Below, in pieces: positions 1 through 30,783 of a stretch of DNA of 64,000 bases. A program made the translations under genes and the position numbers. The notes below the pieces were generated by a model, which did not search any database, was not told the origin of the DNA, and saw nothing but the letters and a program-made list of their open reading frames with translations. Every line of letters begins with the position of its first letter. The first letter of the stretch is position 1. This DNA comes from Leptospira tipperaryensis (GTDB lineage: Bacteria; Spirochaetota; Leptospiria; Leptospirales; Leptospiraceae). The DNA is taken from positions 2,088,001 to 2,152,000 of the forward strand of contig NZ_CP015217.1 of NCBI RefSeq assembly GCF_001729245.1, given 5' to 3'.

Positions 1-849
<849 letters not shown>

Positions 850-851
850 TC

Positions 852-1715
852 ATGAAAGACAATACCTGCACCCAAAGAGAATTCCTAAACGGAGCCAAGA
901 TCGGAGGAGACCAACCTTTCTTTCTGATTTCGGGCCCATGTGTGATGGAAAACCGAGACCTCTTGGATCGGGTCTGCGCGGAGATGATCGAAATCTGCGG
1001 AGAATTAAAAATTCCTTATGTTTTCAAAAGCAGTTTTGACAAAGCAAACCGTTCCTCGGTAAATTCTTACAGAGGTCCCGGACTTTCGGAAGGCATTAAG
1101 AATTTAGAATATATTAAGAATAAATACAACGTTCCGGTTCTCACCGACATTCACGAAACTCACCAAATCGGACCGCTCAAAGACGTCTTAGACATCTACC
1201 AAATTCCCGCGTTCCTCTGTAGACAAACCGATCTCATCGCGGAATCTGCAAAAACCGGCAAATGGGTAAACGTCAAAAAGGGACAGTTCTTAGCTCCCGC
1301 AGACACGCGTCATATCGCGGTGAAAATGAAAGAATCCGGAAACGATAAAGTTCTCGTGACCGAAAGAGGAACGAGCTTTGGTTACGGAAATCTTGTCTTC
1401 GACGGAAGAGCGGTTCCTATCATTCACGGATTCGATATCCCCGTAATTTTTGACGCAACTCATTCCGCACAACTTCCGGGCGCGGCGGGAAATAGCACCG
1501 GCGGTCAGAGGGAATTTATTCCGAGCATTCTTCGTTCCGCGGTTTCCTTAGGAATCGAAGGAATCTTTATGGAAGTACATCCGGATCCCGACAAGGCTCT
1601 TTCCGACGCAACGACTCAATATCCTCTTTCTCAGATCAAAAGTCTTCTGAAGGAAATGATTGCGCTGGATCGTTACGTAAAAAAAGAAATTCTATCCACT
1701 GCAAATCATTCGTAA
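852..1715 (+). CDS. kdsA: 3-deoxy-8-phosphooctulonate (Kdo-8-P) synthase
   Basis: A 287-residue protein of the DAHP synthetase I/KdsA family, full length. It condenses phosphoenolpyruvate with arabinose 5-phosphate to Kdo-8-phosphate, the precursor of the inner sugar of LPS. Visible motifs are SGPCVMEN near residue 28, FKSSFDKANR (PEP/A5P binding), the CRQTDLI segment, and a GNSTGGQREF region near the end. The Cys in SGPCVME is typical of the metal-dependent class of these enzymes; the E. coli metal-independent type has Asn there. It lies between pyrG and the lpt genes in one transcription unit. Confidence 0.96.
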   Translation: MKDNTCTQREFLNGAKIGGDQPFFLISGPCVMENRDLLDRVCAEMIEICGELKIPYVFKSSFDKANRSSVNSYRGPGLSEGIKNLEYIKNKYNVPVLTDIHETHQIGPLKDVLDIYQIPAFLCRQTDLIAESAKTGKWVNVKKGQFLAPADTRHIAVKMKESGNDKVLVTERGTSFGYGNLVFDGRAVPIIHGFDIPVIFDATHSAQLPGAAGNSTGGQREFIPSILRSAVSLGIEGIFMEVHPDPDKALSDATTQYPLSQIKSLLKEMIALDRYVKKEILSTANHS

Positions 1716-1726
1716 TCGGACTTCTT

Positions 1727-2307
<581 letters not shown>

Positions 2308-2311
<4 letters not shown>

Positions 2312-3678
2312 TTCGAAAGGTTTTGCTTTTGATTCTATTTTGTTTTGCGTTTTCGCAAAATCATGGAAACGTAAAACCACCTCTTCTCATCGGCAGCGAA
2401 ACCGCCGACCGAAAATTTGTAAGTATTCCCGAAAACGTGGAAAAGAAAAACACGGCTCCGAGTTTTCCGACCCTCTGGGGCGGCTCCGCTTTGACTCAGG
2501 AAGATAAGATGGTCTCCGGTCTCAAGATCACCGCATTCATTTTAGAAGGCGGGGCTTGGATTCAACACAAGAAGGTCAAACTCTCCGCCAATCAAATCGA
2601 AGTCTATGGAAAGGACGCATTCAAAGGATTCTTAAAAGGCGGTGTGTTTATCCAAGACGGAGACAACGGAGTCACCTTACGCGCGGGTACTGGAGAATAC
2701 GATAAGCTCGAAGAAAAGATTTATATCAAAGATCGTCCCAGACTCTTTCACACGGACAAAAGCGGAACCAAGACCGTCATCTCCGCGACCTTTATCGAAA
2801 GAAACCTCGCCAAAAAAACCACTCTCTTAAAAGAAAACGTCGTCATCGCTCATCCGCAAATAACGATCCTTTGTAAAGAAGCAGTCTTTGAAGAAGACGA
2901 AGACAAGATCACGACAGACCCCAATCCAATCTTAATCGCTAAGGATCGTTATCTCACAGGAAATCAACTCACGTTTTATACGAATGAAAATCGAGTCGAG
3001 CTTACGGGAGAAAGTATTCTTTTTCAGAATTATATGGATACCGAAAAGGTTGAAAATAAGGATTCAAAAGAGAAACAACAACCGACCGAAGAAAAAACAA
3101 AAAAAGAAGTTAGACGAATCGCGATTTTTAAAGGTGATCGTTTAATCAGTGATAAAGACGAAACCGGAGAAAACAGAGTCGGTCTCTATGGAAACGCCAC
3201 CATCTATCGTCATACCATGAAAATGAATGCTGAAAAGTTAATCAGCTATGGAAAAAATTCCACAAAAGTTGAAGCCAGAAATCAGATCACGATGCACGAT
3301 CGTGAAAACCGATTGATCCTCTCCGGGAATGTCCTTGACTACTTCAAAAATGAACAGTACATTCATTTGACCGATTCGGGAAAAATCGATTTTCTCGATA
3401 AAAAAACGGACGCGGTAACGAGTACGATGACCGCTGTCGAGTTTGAAAGATTTATGGATAAGAATGAAACAGTCATTCGTGGAAACGTTCTGATAGAAGG
3501 CAAAGATTCTTCCGCAACGGGAGAATATGCTACGTATTTTGAAAAAGAGGAAAAAGTGTATCTTGAGGGAAATCCAACGTTGAAAAAAAACGGCCGAGAC
3601 ATTCATGCAGGAAGAATTATATTCTTTCCTAGAGAAGGCAGAGCCCTTTTGACCGATGGGATCATTCCCGGAAAGTAA
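2308..3678 (+). CDS. lptA: OstA/LptA-family LPS transport protein, unusually long
   Basis: A 456-residue protein with a signal peptide (hydrophobic residues about 4-17) and repeated OstA-type beta-strand units. Examples are GGAWIQHKKVKLSANQIEVYG near the start and later segments of the form G-x-x-x-x-Y-x-x-x-x-x. OstA repeats form the periplasmic bridge that carries LPS to LptD. A charged, low-complexity linker (around residues 248-268, rich in K, E and Q) separates an N-terminal from a C-terminal OstA block. Typical LptA is roughly 185 residues, so this protein carries more than one OstA block. It lies between lptC and lptB. An LptD role is unlikely because the C-terminal barrel is missing. 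Confidence 0.78.
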
Positions 3679-3687
3679 ATTACGAAT

Positions 3688-4409
3688 ATGAGTAAAACCT
3701 TCCGAATGGAAAACCTGGTCAAGGTCTACAACAAAAGAAAGGTCGTAGACGGAGCCAGCTTCGATATCAAAAAAGGAGAAGTGGTCGGATTGCTCGGTCC
3801 CAATGGAGCCGGTAAAACCACTTCTTTCTATATGTCCGTAGGATTTGTAAGACCGGACTCAGGCAAAGTTTATATAGACGGACAAGACGTAACCGATTCT
3901 CCGATGCATATCCGTGCGAGGTCCGGAGTAGGTTATCTCGCACAAGAAGCTTCTATCTTTCGTAAACTCACAGTCGCCGAAAACCTGGAAGCCATTTTAG
4001 AAACGATGAATCTCCCCCGAGCCGAAGTCATTCGAAGAAGAGATGAACTCCTAATTGAATTGCAGATCATGCGAGTCGCCAATCAAAAGGGTTATACTCT
4101 TTCGGGTGGGGAAAGAAGACGTTGTGAAATCGCAAGAGCCCTCGTGACCAACCCGGACTTTATTCTTTTGGATGAACCCTTTGCCGGAGTAGATCCGATC
4201 GCGGTAAAAGATATTCAAACCGTAATTCAATCCTTAAAAGACAGAGGACTCGGAATTCTCATCACGGACCACAACGTAAGAGAAACTTTGAAGATCACCG
4301 ATCGCGCCTATATCATGTACAGCGGAAGAATTTTGATCTCCGGTTCCACACACGATCTCGTCAACGATCCAGAAACCAGAAGAATTTATTTGGGCGAGGA
4401 TTTTACGCT

Positions 4410-4413
<4 letters not shown>
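3688..4413 (+). CDS. lptB: LPS export ABC transporter ATPase
   Basis: A 241-residue ABC ATPase matching LptB in length and motifs. Walker A is GPNGAGKT at residues 37-44, the signature is LSGGE at 138-142, Walker B is ILLDEPF near 159-165, and the H-loop is TDHNVRE. The SGGERRRCEIARAL stretch is characteristic of LptB rather than of branched-chain amino acid transport ATPases. It powers extraction of LPS from the inner membrane with LptF/LptG, which are not in this window. The stop overlaps the GTG of rpoN by 4 bases. Confidence 0.95.
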
Positions 4414-5831
<1,418 letters not shown>

Positions 5832-5835
5832 CCCT

Positions 5836-6772
<937 letters not shown>

Positions 6773-6798
<26 letters not shown>

Positions 6799-7036
6799 TG
6801 AGAATGGGACTGGGATGCACGCGAGACCAGCCTCCGTATTCGTAAATTGCGCTTCCAGATTTCCCTGCGAAATCACGGTAGTCAAAGACGACGTGGAAGT
6901 GAACGGAAAGAGTATCATGGGACTTATGATGCTCGCCCTCGCTCCGGGAAACGAATTTACGATTCAGGTCCGAGGCGACAAAGAAGAAGAAGCCTTGGAG
7001 GCTTTGACAAATCTCGTAAAAAACGACTTTGTTTGA
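6773..7036 (+). CDS. ptsH: Phosphocarrier protein HPr
   Basis: An 87-residue HPr. Both known phosphorylation sites are visible: His16 in GMHARPAS (target of enzyme I) and Ser47 in GKSIMGLMML (target of HprK). The TTG start lies inside the 3' end of hprK and gives the normal HPr length and N-terminus; no later start would keep the first beta strand. No PTS sugar permease or enzyme I gene is in the window, so a mainly regulatory function is inferred from context. Confidence 0.95.
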
Positions 7037-7054
7037 AATTTTCTTTCTCCTCCC

Positions 7055-8845
<1,791 letters not shown>

Positions 8846-8851
8846 AACTCA

Positions 8852-12973
<4,122 letters not shown>

Positions 12974-12974
12974 T

Positions 12975-14910
<1,936 letters not shown>

Positions 14911-14914
<4 letters not shown>

Positions 14915-15558
14915 AAATTTCCGCATCCATTTTAGCTACTAAACTCACAGAACTCGGAAAGACCGTTCCCGATTACGATCCTTCCGCCATCGACTTGATG
15001 CACATGGATGTCATGGACGGAAACTTCGTTCCTCAGATCAGCTTCGGAGAAGCCCTGAGCAAGGAAGTAAAAGCACTCACTTCCATTCCTTTGGATGTGC
15101 ATCTTATGGTTTCCAAACCGGAAAACCACGTTTCCAAATACTACGAACTGAGTCCCTATTGTATTACGTTTCATATCGAAACCACCGATTTTCCGGTGCG
15201 TTTGGCTCAGGAAATCAAGTCCCAGGGAACCAAGGTCGGAGTTTCTCTGAATCCGGGAACAACCGTTTCTTCTTTGGAAAACGTTCTTCCGTATATCGAT
15301 TTGATTCTTCTGATGACAGTGGAACCTGGATTTTACGGACAAAAGTTTATCGTGAACGGAATGGAAAAAATCCGCAAAGCGAAGGAACTCATCGGTTCCA
15401 GACCTATCGAACTCGAAGTGGACGGCGGCGTAAACGATACCAATATCCAAGAGCTCAAGAAGAATGGGGTGGATATCGTGGTAGTCGGAGCTGGACTTTA
15501 TAAAACCGGAAACCCGGTGGAGAACGCAAAACATCTCAAATCCCTGGCAAAATCCTGA
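14911..15558 (+). CDS. rpe: Ribulose-phosphate 3-epimerase
   Basis: A 215-residue TIM-barrel epimerase interconverting ribulose 5-phosphate and xylulose 5-phosphate in the pentose phosphate pathway. The family signatures are clear: [11 protein letters not shown] with metal-binding His and Asp, [21 protein letters not shown], and EVDGGVN near the C-terminus. The TTG start overlaps the PASTA gene by 4 bases, so it is the last member of this run; a promoter follows 25 bases after its stop. Confidence 0.96.
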
Positions 15559-15583
15559 ACCTGCATTTTTGTCGGATCATTTC

Positions 15584-15613
15584 TTGACAGAGGGACATAT
15601 TGTCCAATATTGG
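15584..15613 (+). promoter_or_regulatory. Putative sigma-70 promoter of the rpsP operon with internal palindrome
   Basis: A perfect -35 hexamer TTGACA at 15584-15589 is followed by a -10-like AATATT/TATTGG at about 15606-15613. Between them is the palindrome GGACA-TAT-TGTCC (15593-15605), which could be a repressor or activator site. It lies about 70 bases upstream of rpsP and just after rpe, where a new transcription unit should start. Confidence 0.6.
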
Positions 15614-15629
15614 TAAAAATCATGCATTC

Positions 15630-15659
15630 TTTTTCCCTACAAATCCTTGTAGGGAAAAA
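15630..15659 (+). promoter_or_regulatory. Perfect 13-bp leader hairpin upstream of rpsP
   Basis: Bases 15630-15642 are exactly complementary to 15647-15659, with a 4-base loop (ATCC). The hairpin sits between the predicted promoter and the rpsP ribosome-binding site (AAAAGG near 15664-15669). It is followed by an A-rich stretch, not a T run, so it is not a standard terminator for this strand. A role in control of the ribosomal-protein operon, such as autoregulation or mRNA stability, is inferred. Confidence 0.6.
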
Positions 15660-15678
15660 ATGATAAAAGGAAAACGAT

Positions 15679-15947
<269 letters not shown>

Positions 15948-15948
<1 letters not shown>

Positions 15949-16178
15949 TGGAAGAATTGCTGAAGTACATCGTTGCTTCTCTCGTTGAATTTCCCGAAGA
16001 AATCGTAATTCGGGAAATCGAAGGGGAAGAACAGAACATCATCGAACTTCGCGTTTCCCCAAAAGACGTGGGAAAAGTAATCGGTAAGAACGGTCGTATT
16101 GCAAAATCCCTGCGCGCGATTCTTACTGCGGCTTCCGTAAAAGCAGGAAAAAACTTCTCGCTCGAAATCATTGACTGA
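15948..16178 (+). CDS. khpA: KH-domain RNA-binding protein KhpA
   Basis: A 76-residue single KH domain with the [14 protein letters not shown] loop that contacts RNA. Start ATG shares its first base with the last base of the rpsP stop. This small protein (YlqC/KhpA) is encoded between rpsP and rimM in many bacteria and in some pairs with KhpB to bind many RNAs. Confidence 0.93.
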
Positions 16179-16690
16179 AGGCTGGATTTCACTCGGCCAA
16201 CTCGGAAAACCCTTTGGAATCAAAGGGTTTCTTCGTTTTAATGTGAGAGAAACCGTTCTCACAGAATTCAAACTTCCCATTCAACTAAAACTTCGCAAAC
16301 CGGATCCCAATTTTCCGGAGAAAGACATTACAATTCTCGAATTGCAAGCGCATACTGGAAAGTTTATCCTTCGGATCGAAGGAATCAACACTCCGGAAGA
16401 AGCAGAAAGATTTACCGGTGGAATCCTTCTTTTACCGGCTCATCTACTTCCTAAGATCAAAACCAAGGACGAATTCTATATCTCCGATTTGATCGGACTT
16501 CAGGCCGTGGACGAATCCGGAAAGAAATTGACTTGGGTCTTGAAAGAAGTTTTAGACAATCCGGCGCATCCTATTCTTTCTTTTACACGACCTGAGGGAG
16601 AAGAAATTTTAATTCCTTTCATTCACGTCTACGTCGGGGAAGTGGATTTAGAAAAGAAAACCATCGTCCTCAATCAACCGGAGGTATGGA

Positions 16691-16701
<11 letters not shown>
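16171..16701 (+). CDS. rimM: Ribosome maturation factor RimM
   Basis: A 176-residue RimM. The N-terminal domain starts [18 protein letters not shown], a classic family opening, and the C-terminal PRC-barrel shows [20 protein letters not shown]. RimM binds S19 and assists assembly of the 30S head. The TTG start overlaps khpA by 8 bases and the 3' end overlaps trmD by 11. Confidence 0.95.
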
Positions 16702-17787
<1,086 letters not shown>

Positions 17788-17793
17788 TCCGGT

Positions 17794-18459
17794 TTGCCGG
17801 AAACAAAACCCAAATTTGAACCGGAAGAACTCCGGTTCTACTCAGAGTCCATTCCCTGCGGAATTGACGAAGCCGGAAGAGGTCCTTATGCGGGGCCTCT
17901 TTCTGTTGCACTCGTTTCCTTTTCACAAAACACTCTCGAACAAATCTTAGATGGAAGGCTCCTCGCGGGCTTAACCGATTCTAAAAAGCTCTCAGAGAAA
18001 AAAAGAGAAGCCCTCTATCCCGAGATCCTCAAACACGCGCAAATCTCCTACAGAACTTTCTTAAGCCCCGATTATATCGATCAGGCCGGAATCAACCGCG
18101 CCGTTTTAGAAGGAATTCGAAAATGCGCCAAACTAGCGATTCGGGTTTCCAACTCGACTCATCCTCTGCAACTTTTGATCGATGGGAACTACAACTTCAA
18201 TCGATATCCGGAATGGAGTTTTTTAAAAAATAGGTCCGTTTTTTACACCAAAGGGGATCTAAGAATCGTGAGCATTGCGGCTGCGTCCATTCTCGCGAAA
18301 GTTAGCCGAGATCGTTATATGGTCTCTATTTCCAAAAAATATCCCCGTTATCAATTCGATCAGCACAAAGGATACGGAACAAAACTTCACGAAGAACTGA
18401 TTGTTCGCCATGGTCTTTCCGATATTCATAGAAGAAGTTTTACCGGTAAATTCTTATAA
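17794..18459 (+). CDS. rnhB: Ribonuclease HII
   Basis: A 221-residue RNase HII that nicks at ribonucleotides in DNA. The acidic active site starts with [14 protein letters not shown] (Asp-Glu pair), continues with [13 protein letters not shown] and LLIDGNY, and ends with [12 protein letters not shown]. The TTG start lies 6 bases after rplS. The first 25 residues before the catalytic core are family-variable. rplS-rnhB order is conserved in many phyla. Confidence 0.95.
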   Translation: MPETKPKFEPEELRFYSESIPCGIDEAGRGPYAGPLSVALVSFSQNTLEQILDGRLLAGLTDSKKLSEKKREALYPEILKHAQISYRTFLSPDYIDQAGINRAVLEGIRKCAKLAIRVSNSTHPLQLLIDGNYNFNRYPEWSFLKNRSVFYTKGDLRIVSIAAASILAKVSRDRYMVSISKKYPRYQFDQHKGYGTKLHEELIVRHGLSDIHRRSFTGKFL

Positions 18460-18516
18460 TTTTAATAAACCTCATCCATTTTTCTGAAATTAATTTTAGA
18501 AAACGGTTGGAAGAAT

Positions 18517-18547
18517 TTGGCAGAAACTTCTTTCGATTTCGTATTAT
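18517..18547 (+). promoter_or_regulatory. Possible promoter for the FliK-like/FlhB-C-like pair
   Basis: TTGGCA at 18517-18522 and TATTAT at 18542-18547 resemble -35 and -10 elements, but the 19-base spacer is longer than ideal. It sits in the 127-base gap after rnhB, about 40 bases before the next start codon. Confidence 0.3.
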
Positions 18548-18586
18548 GCTTAAGCTCTTTCTCATTCTAAAGCAGGGCGGATTCTT

Positions 18587-19336
18587 ATGAAACTTTCCGC
18601 GGATTTTTCTGCGGGAAATCTACGTCTCTTTCTTGGAAAGGATTCAGAACTCGGCCAATCCGCGTTGCTGAACTTCTCCTCCGATCAAAGGGTCAAAGGA
18701 TTGGTTGTAGAAATATTTCCCGGAGGAGCTTGGATTTCTTTTGCGGGAAAGAAGATCAAAACGAGCTCGGATGCAACTCCCTTATTTGTGGGAGAAATTC
18801 TTACGTTAGCCGTTAAGTCAGGGAAAAAGGGAGTCGAACTGAAAATCGTCGAAAGAGAATGGTCGGGAAACGAGAGCCAATTTTCGAAATTTCAGGGAAT
18901 CGGAATGAGCGTGCGCGATTTATCCGAAAAAATGGCATTGCAAAATCCATCGGATAACTCAGTAGAAACTTCACTCCTTCGAGTTTTAAAATCATACTAT
19001 CCATTTATAGAATGGAATCTGGATTTACCACATTTCCGTTGGGAACTTCCGGAAGGAAACGCAGAGGGAACCTTTGATGGAAAGCAGGAGATAAAAAAAT
19101 TCCTATTTAGAATTCAAACTGAAAAAACAGGGAAGACTCTGGTGTTATTCTTATGGAAAGAAACTTCTTCGGAGGACCTTCAAATCAACGCAACTTTTGA
19201 TAATTTTAAAATGTACTTGCACGCTTGCCAAAACAAAGAGAAATTTAAGCGAATCTTGAATGAGTCTTCCGTAAGCTTCCAAGGATACAATATAGCTTAT
19301 AAACCTTCGCTGACTCAGAAGGAATGGAATGCGTAA
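18587..19336 (+). CDS. FliK-like / YlqG-type protein (tentative)
   Basis: A 249-residue protein I do not recognise with certainty. The C-terminal 75 residues (from about [20 protein letters not shown]) resemble the hook-length-control (FliK) C-terminal domain: a beta-strand pair, then a helix-rich segment with a repeating charged pattern, then a final strand ([11 protein letters not shown]). The gene ends exactly where the FlhB-C-like gene begins. In Bacillus subtilis the equivalent place after rnhB holds ylqG-ylqH, with YlqH an FlhB-C homologue. The pairing of a FliK-like and an FlhB-C-like protein supports the guess. No signal peptide or membrane segment is visible. Confidence 0.5.
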   Translation: MKLSADFSAGNLRLFLGKDSELGQSALLNFSSDQRVKGLVVEIFPGGAWISFAGKKIKTSSDATPLFVGEILTLAVKSGKKGVELKIVEREWSGNESQFSKFQGIGMSVRDLSEKMALQNPSDNSVETSLLRVLKSYYPFIEWNLDLPHFRWELPEGNAEGTFDGKQEIKKFLFRIQTEKTGKTLVLFLWKETSSEDLQINATFDNFKMYLHACQNKEKFKRILNESSVSFQGYNIAYKPSLTQKEWNA

Positions 19337-19600
19337 ATGATCAGTGTGGCACTTAAATTCATACCCCAAAAGGACGACGCTCCCGTAATCACCGCGTCTG
19401 CTTCCGGTCTACTGGGTGATACCATTCGTAAGATCGCAAAAAGAAATTTGGTTCCAATCGTAGAAAACCCAATTCTCGCTGAAACTCTTTCCGAATTCCA
19501 GGTTGGCCAGGAAATTCCGGAAAATTTATACAGAGCCGTGGGAGCGATTTTTTCTATGATCCTGGAGTTGGATCCAAGTTCGGGAAAAAGGAAAATTTAA
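19337..19600 (+). CDS. FlhB C-terminal-domain-like protein (FhlB/YlqH type)
   Basis: An 87-residue protein matching the cytoplasmic C-terminal domain of the flagellar export gate Flh[15 protein letters not shown], a [13 protein letters not shown] segment and [17 protein letters not shown]. The membrane part and the NPTH autocleavage site of FlhB are absent. Such stand-alone proteins can partly replace the FlhB C-terminal fragment in some bacteria. It begins on the base after the upstream stop. No other flagellar gene is in the window. Confidence 0.85.
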   Translation: MISVALKFIPQKDDAPVITASASGLLGDTIRKIAKRNLVPIVENPILAETLSEFQVGQEIPENLYRAVGAIFSMILELDPSSGKRKI

Positions 19601-19601
19601 A

Positions 19602-20792
19602 ATGAAAAAGTTTGCCGTCTCTGAACTCAAACCGGGAATGAGGTTTACGAAACCTGTCTACCTGGATAAGGAAAATTTATTCATAACCTCCAATACTCCG
19701 GTTACTGACAGCGATTTGGATCGGTTGAATAAATTCGGAATCCAAGAAGTGATGACCGCCGGAGAGTTGCTTCAGATCGGAAGTAACGTTGCAACGGATT
19801 CGGATCAATTAGAAACGAGTATCGATGACGTGATCGTAAATACGATTGTAGACGACGATCTTCAACCTCTCAAAGCGATCTACGACAACCTCAATCGAAT
19901 CAAGGTGGCGTTTAGCAATCTATTCCGAGAAAGTACACAAGTCCTCCAGGACGTTTTCAAAAAGACCCTCGATGAAAAACCTCTCGAGGTCACTCCCGTT
20001 CGCGAGATCGCGGAAAAACTTACGGACTTTGTTCGTTCCAATCAGAATATTTCTTATCTCATTCTCTCCAACAATCCGAGCGGATATTATCTTTATAACC
20101 AGATCACAAACGCGACTTTTTATTCTTTGATTATGGGAAAGCTACTGGAATATTCCAGACCCAAGATGATCGATCTTGGAATTTCTTGTTTGCTAGCGGA
20201 CATCGGAATGTGTAAGGTTCCTTCCGCAGTTTCCGAAAAAAACGAACAACTCAACGACGAAGAATTTAAGACGATCATGAAACATACGATTTTGGGTTAT
20301 CAGATTCTTTCTCAAAGAATGAAACTCAAAAACAATCTCGCGATCGTCGCTCTTCAACATCACGAAAGATACGACGGAAACGGTTATCCTCAAAAATTGT
20401 CTTCGAACGCGATCGAAGAACAAGCAAGAATTTATGCGATTGCCGATAACTTTTCAGCGCTCGTTACCAATCGCCCTCATAGAAAAAAAATTCTTCCGCA
20501 CGAAGCGATCAAATCGATGATCAGCATGGACGTAGGTAAATTCGATCTCAAATTGGTTCGTTCTCTTTTAAACCATCTTTCTCTTTATCCGGTTGGTTCT
20601 TGTGTGGAACTTTCCGACAAAAGAATCGGCGTTGTGTTGGGTCCCAACCCGGACAAACCGATTCGTCCCTGCATTCGTATTATAAAAGATGAATATGGTG
20701 AAATGGTCCGAAATTTGATTCTTGTGGATCTTCTTCGAGATACGAATCTCTTTATTTCCCGTCCCGTGGACCTACAGGAAATCACCGGCTGA
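19602..20792 (+). CDS. HD-GYP-like protein with degenerate metal site
   Basis: A 396-residue protein. The N-terminal about 60 residues match the DUF3391-type domain common before HD-GYP domains ([21 protein letters not shown]). The C-terminal HD-GYP domain (about 150-330) keeps [15 protein letters not shown] and [15 protein letters not shown]. The HD pair itself reads AD (LLADIGMC), the first His of the domain is not seen, and DIGK has become DIGM. Intact HD-GYP enzymes hydrolyse cyclic di-GMP; with these changes catalysis is doubtful and a binding or regulatory role is more likely. It starts 1 base after the FlhB-C-like gene. Confidence 0.85.
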   Translation: MKKFAVSELKPGMRFTKPVYLDKENLFITSNTPVTDSDLDRLNKFGIQEVMTAGELLQIGSNVATDSDQLETSIDDVIVNTIVDDDLQPLKAIYDNLNRIKVAFSNLFRESTQVLQDVFKKTLDEKPLEVTPVREIAEKLTDFVRSNQNISYLILSNNPSGYYLYNQITNATFYSLIMGKLLEYSRPKMIDLGISCLLADIGMCKVPSAVSEKNEQLNDEEFKTIMKHTILGYQILSQRMKLKNNLAIVALQHHERYDGNGYPQKLSSNAIEEQARIYAIADNFSALVTNRPHRKKILPHEAIKSMISMDVGKFDLKLVRSLLNHLSLYPVGSCVELSDKRIGVVLGPNPDKPIRPCIRIIKDEYGEMVRNLILVDLLRDTNLFISRPVDLQEITG

Positions 20793-20802
20793 TTCTTTTT
20801 GC

Positions 20803-21153
20803 TTGCGGGACTTTCGGAAACAAAAAGGAACCGATGGAGAAACTCTCGCCTGCGATTTTTTGATTTCCTCCGGTCACGAAATTCTCAAACGGAATTACCG
20901 ATTTTCTCGATACGAAATCGACATAATCTCAAGCAAAGAAGAAGAGCTTCATTTTATCGAAGTTAAGAATTGGGAAGAATTTTCAACCTTCGACCCTCGT
21001 TTTTCCCTCAACCGAGCCAAACAAATGCGGATGAGAACCGCGGCGGAGGCGTTTTTGTCTCAACATCTTTCCTTTCAGAATCATTTTGTCTCATTCGATC
21101 TTGTCTTCATAAACTCTAAAAAGGGATGTGAATATTATCCTCAGCTCTTTTGA
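20803..21153 (+). CDS. YraN/UPF0102-family nuclease-like protein
   Basis: A 116-residue protein of the UPF0102 (YraN) family. The PD-(D/E)xK nuclease core is visible: [17 protein letters not shown], then [13 protein letters not shown] and the FIEVKNW motif. I chose the TTG at 20803 because it places the start about 9 residues before the G-x-x-GE motif as in relatives; an ATG at 20722 would overlap the previous gene by 71 bases and add unrelated residues. The function is unproven in general. It is often found near rnhB and comM, as here. Confidence 0.82.
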   Translation: MRDFRKQKGTDGETLACDFLISSGHEILKRNYRFSRYEIDIISSKEEELHFIEVKNWEEFSTFDPRFSLNRAKQMRMRTAAEAFLSQHLSFQNHFVSFDLVFINSKKGCEYYPQLF

Positions 21154-21196
21154 AATGTGCGTTAAGGTACTTCCAACAACCACCGAATTCTTTAAT

Positions 21197-22995
<1,799 letters not shown>

Positions 22996-23244
22996 TCTTT
23001 TACCCCTCCGAAATTTACGGTTCCTCCTTGTTTGCTCAAACGGCTCTTCTCAAAACCTTTTTTTAAAAAAGAACTCTTTCATCCAAACAAATGGGAAGAG
23101 AGGAGCTAAGAATCTGGTTCGAGCGAAAAGTAGGGAAGAAGAACTGGGCTAAAAGGGAGATTATCGCAAAATTTAAAGAGAATTGAGGTTGATTCTAAAA
23201 AAACTAGTTTCAAATACCTTCGCCCTCAGTAATTTTGCACTGAA

Positions 23245-23619
23245 ATGTTTCGTATCACGGTTTTCCTGCTTCCGGGGATCATTCTTTTTCTTGCGGGCTG
23301 TGGAAACCGACTGATTCGCAAAGATGCCGTTGCCCAAATCAACGAACACTACGCGGATAAGACCTATTACATGATTCAAGACAAAAAGGTCTCCAATACG
23401 GAAACCTTTAAGAAAGGGATGCTCGTTAAGATCTACATCGAGTCGACACCTTCCATGGTGAAGATTAAATGTTATCCCGCAGATCATAAAAGAGAATACG
23501 CCATCGGAAGGATGATCATCTATCAATTGAACGATGAATACAGCGGAAAAAAGATTACGATAGAGGATCTGGATAAACTGATAGCAAATGAACTCGTGGA
23601 ATATAAAAAGAAAAAATAG
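23245..23619 (+). CDS. Predicted small lipoprotein
   Basis: A 124-residue protein with a signal peptide ([14 protein letters not shown]) and lipobox LAGC, making Cys20 the likely lipidated residue. The mature part is charged and shows no motif I recognise. The next gene, a cell-wall endopeptidase, overlaps or follows closely, so a cell-envelope task is possible. Confidence 0.75.
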   Translation: MFRITVFLLPGIILFLAGCGNRLIRKDAVAQINEHYADKTYYMIQDKKVSNTETFKKGMLVKIYIESTPSMVKIKCYPADHKREYAIGRMIIYQLNDEYSGKKITIEDLDKLIANELVEYKKKK

Positions 23620-23656
23620 ATCCTCCCGAAGAGGTGGTTCAAGATCGGCGGGATCG

Positions 23657-24601
<945 letters not shown>

Positions 24602-24659
24602 CATCCTTTCAAGACTGGGTGTTATTCAAATCTCTGAAAGAAATTTACTGATCGGATTC

Positions 24660-25564
<905 letters not shown>

Positions 25565-25569
25565 AAAAA

Positions 25570-27357
<1,788 letters not shown>

Positions 27358-27358
27358 G

Positions 27359-29032
<1,674 letters not shown>

Positions 29033-29037
29033 ACAAA

Positions 29038-30264
<1,227 letters not shown>

Positions 30265-30285
30265 TTTAGAATAAGGAGAATTCAA

Positions 30286-30762
30286 TTGAATCTGTCCAAA
30301 TTAAAAAGAAAATACAGAAAAGGTCTCACACTGATAGAACTCGCTGTTGTCGTGATTATCTTAGGAGCGCTCATCGCTTTGGTTTATTCCAACTTTCGTC
30401 CGGGTGAAATTAGCGACGATACGGCGGCTCTGAAACTTAAGAAAGACGCATACGAATTACAATCTCATCTGGAAAGATACGCACAGAGATACGGCTCTTA
30501 TCCGAGCGACGAACAAGGATTAGAAGCTCTTGTCGAAAAACCGACTACGGGAGAAGTTCCTGAAGATTGGAAACCGATCCTGAGTAAAAAAGGAGCGATC
30601 AACGATCCTTGGGGAACTTCTTACAAACTCAAAAGAGACGCGGCCGGAGACGTTCAATTATTTACCCTAGGCAAAGATAAAAAAGAAGGCGGAGAAGGCA
30701 AAAATGCTGACTTCAACATTCTCAACGAAGACGAATATCCTTCCGACTTCCGCAGAAAATAA
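30286..30762 (+). CDS. gspG: Major pseudopilin GspG
   Basis: A 158-residue major pseudopilin. A basic leader ends at Gly13 before LTLIELAVVVII with Glu at mature position 5. The GspG-type body shows YPSDEQGLEALVEKP and a DPWGTSYKLK loop, both hallmarks of GspG. The TTG start is supported by AAGGAG 8 bases upstream. A Lys/Glu/Gly-rich insertion lies near the C-terminus. Confidence 0.95.
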   Translation: MNLSKLKRKYRKGLTLIELAVVVIILGALIALVYSNFRPGEISDDTAALKLKKDAYELQSHLERYAQRYGSYPSDEQGLEALVEKPTTGEVPEDWKPILSKKGAINDPWGTSYKLKRDAAGDVQLFTLGKDKKEGGEGKNADFNILNEDEYPSDFRRK

Positions 30763-30783
30763 ACTTCCTTCTCCTTTCCGGTT

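Noticed and set aside
3238..3606. Long reverse-strand ORFs inside lptA, kdsA, nrdJ, hslU and similar genes.
   Set aside because: They lie entirely within well-supported genes on the other strand, have atypical residue composition and no recognisable motifs.
23091..23186. A 31-codon ORF (start MGREELRIWFERK) between comM and the lipoprotein gene.
   Set aside because: No clear ribosome site, very short, and no family resemblance; kept only as a note.
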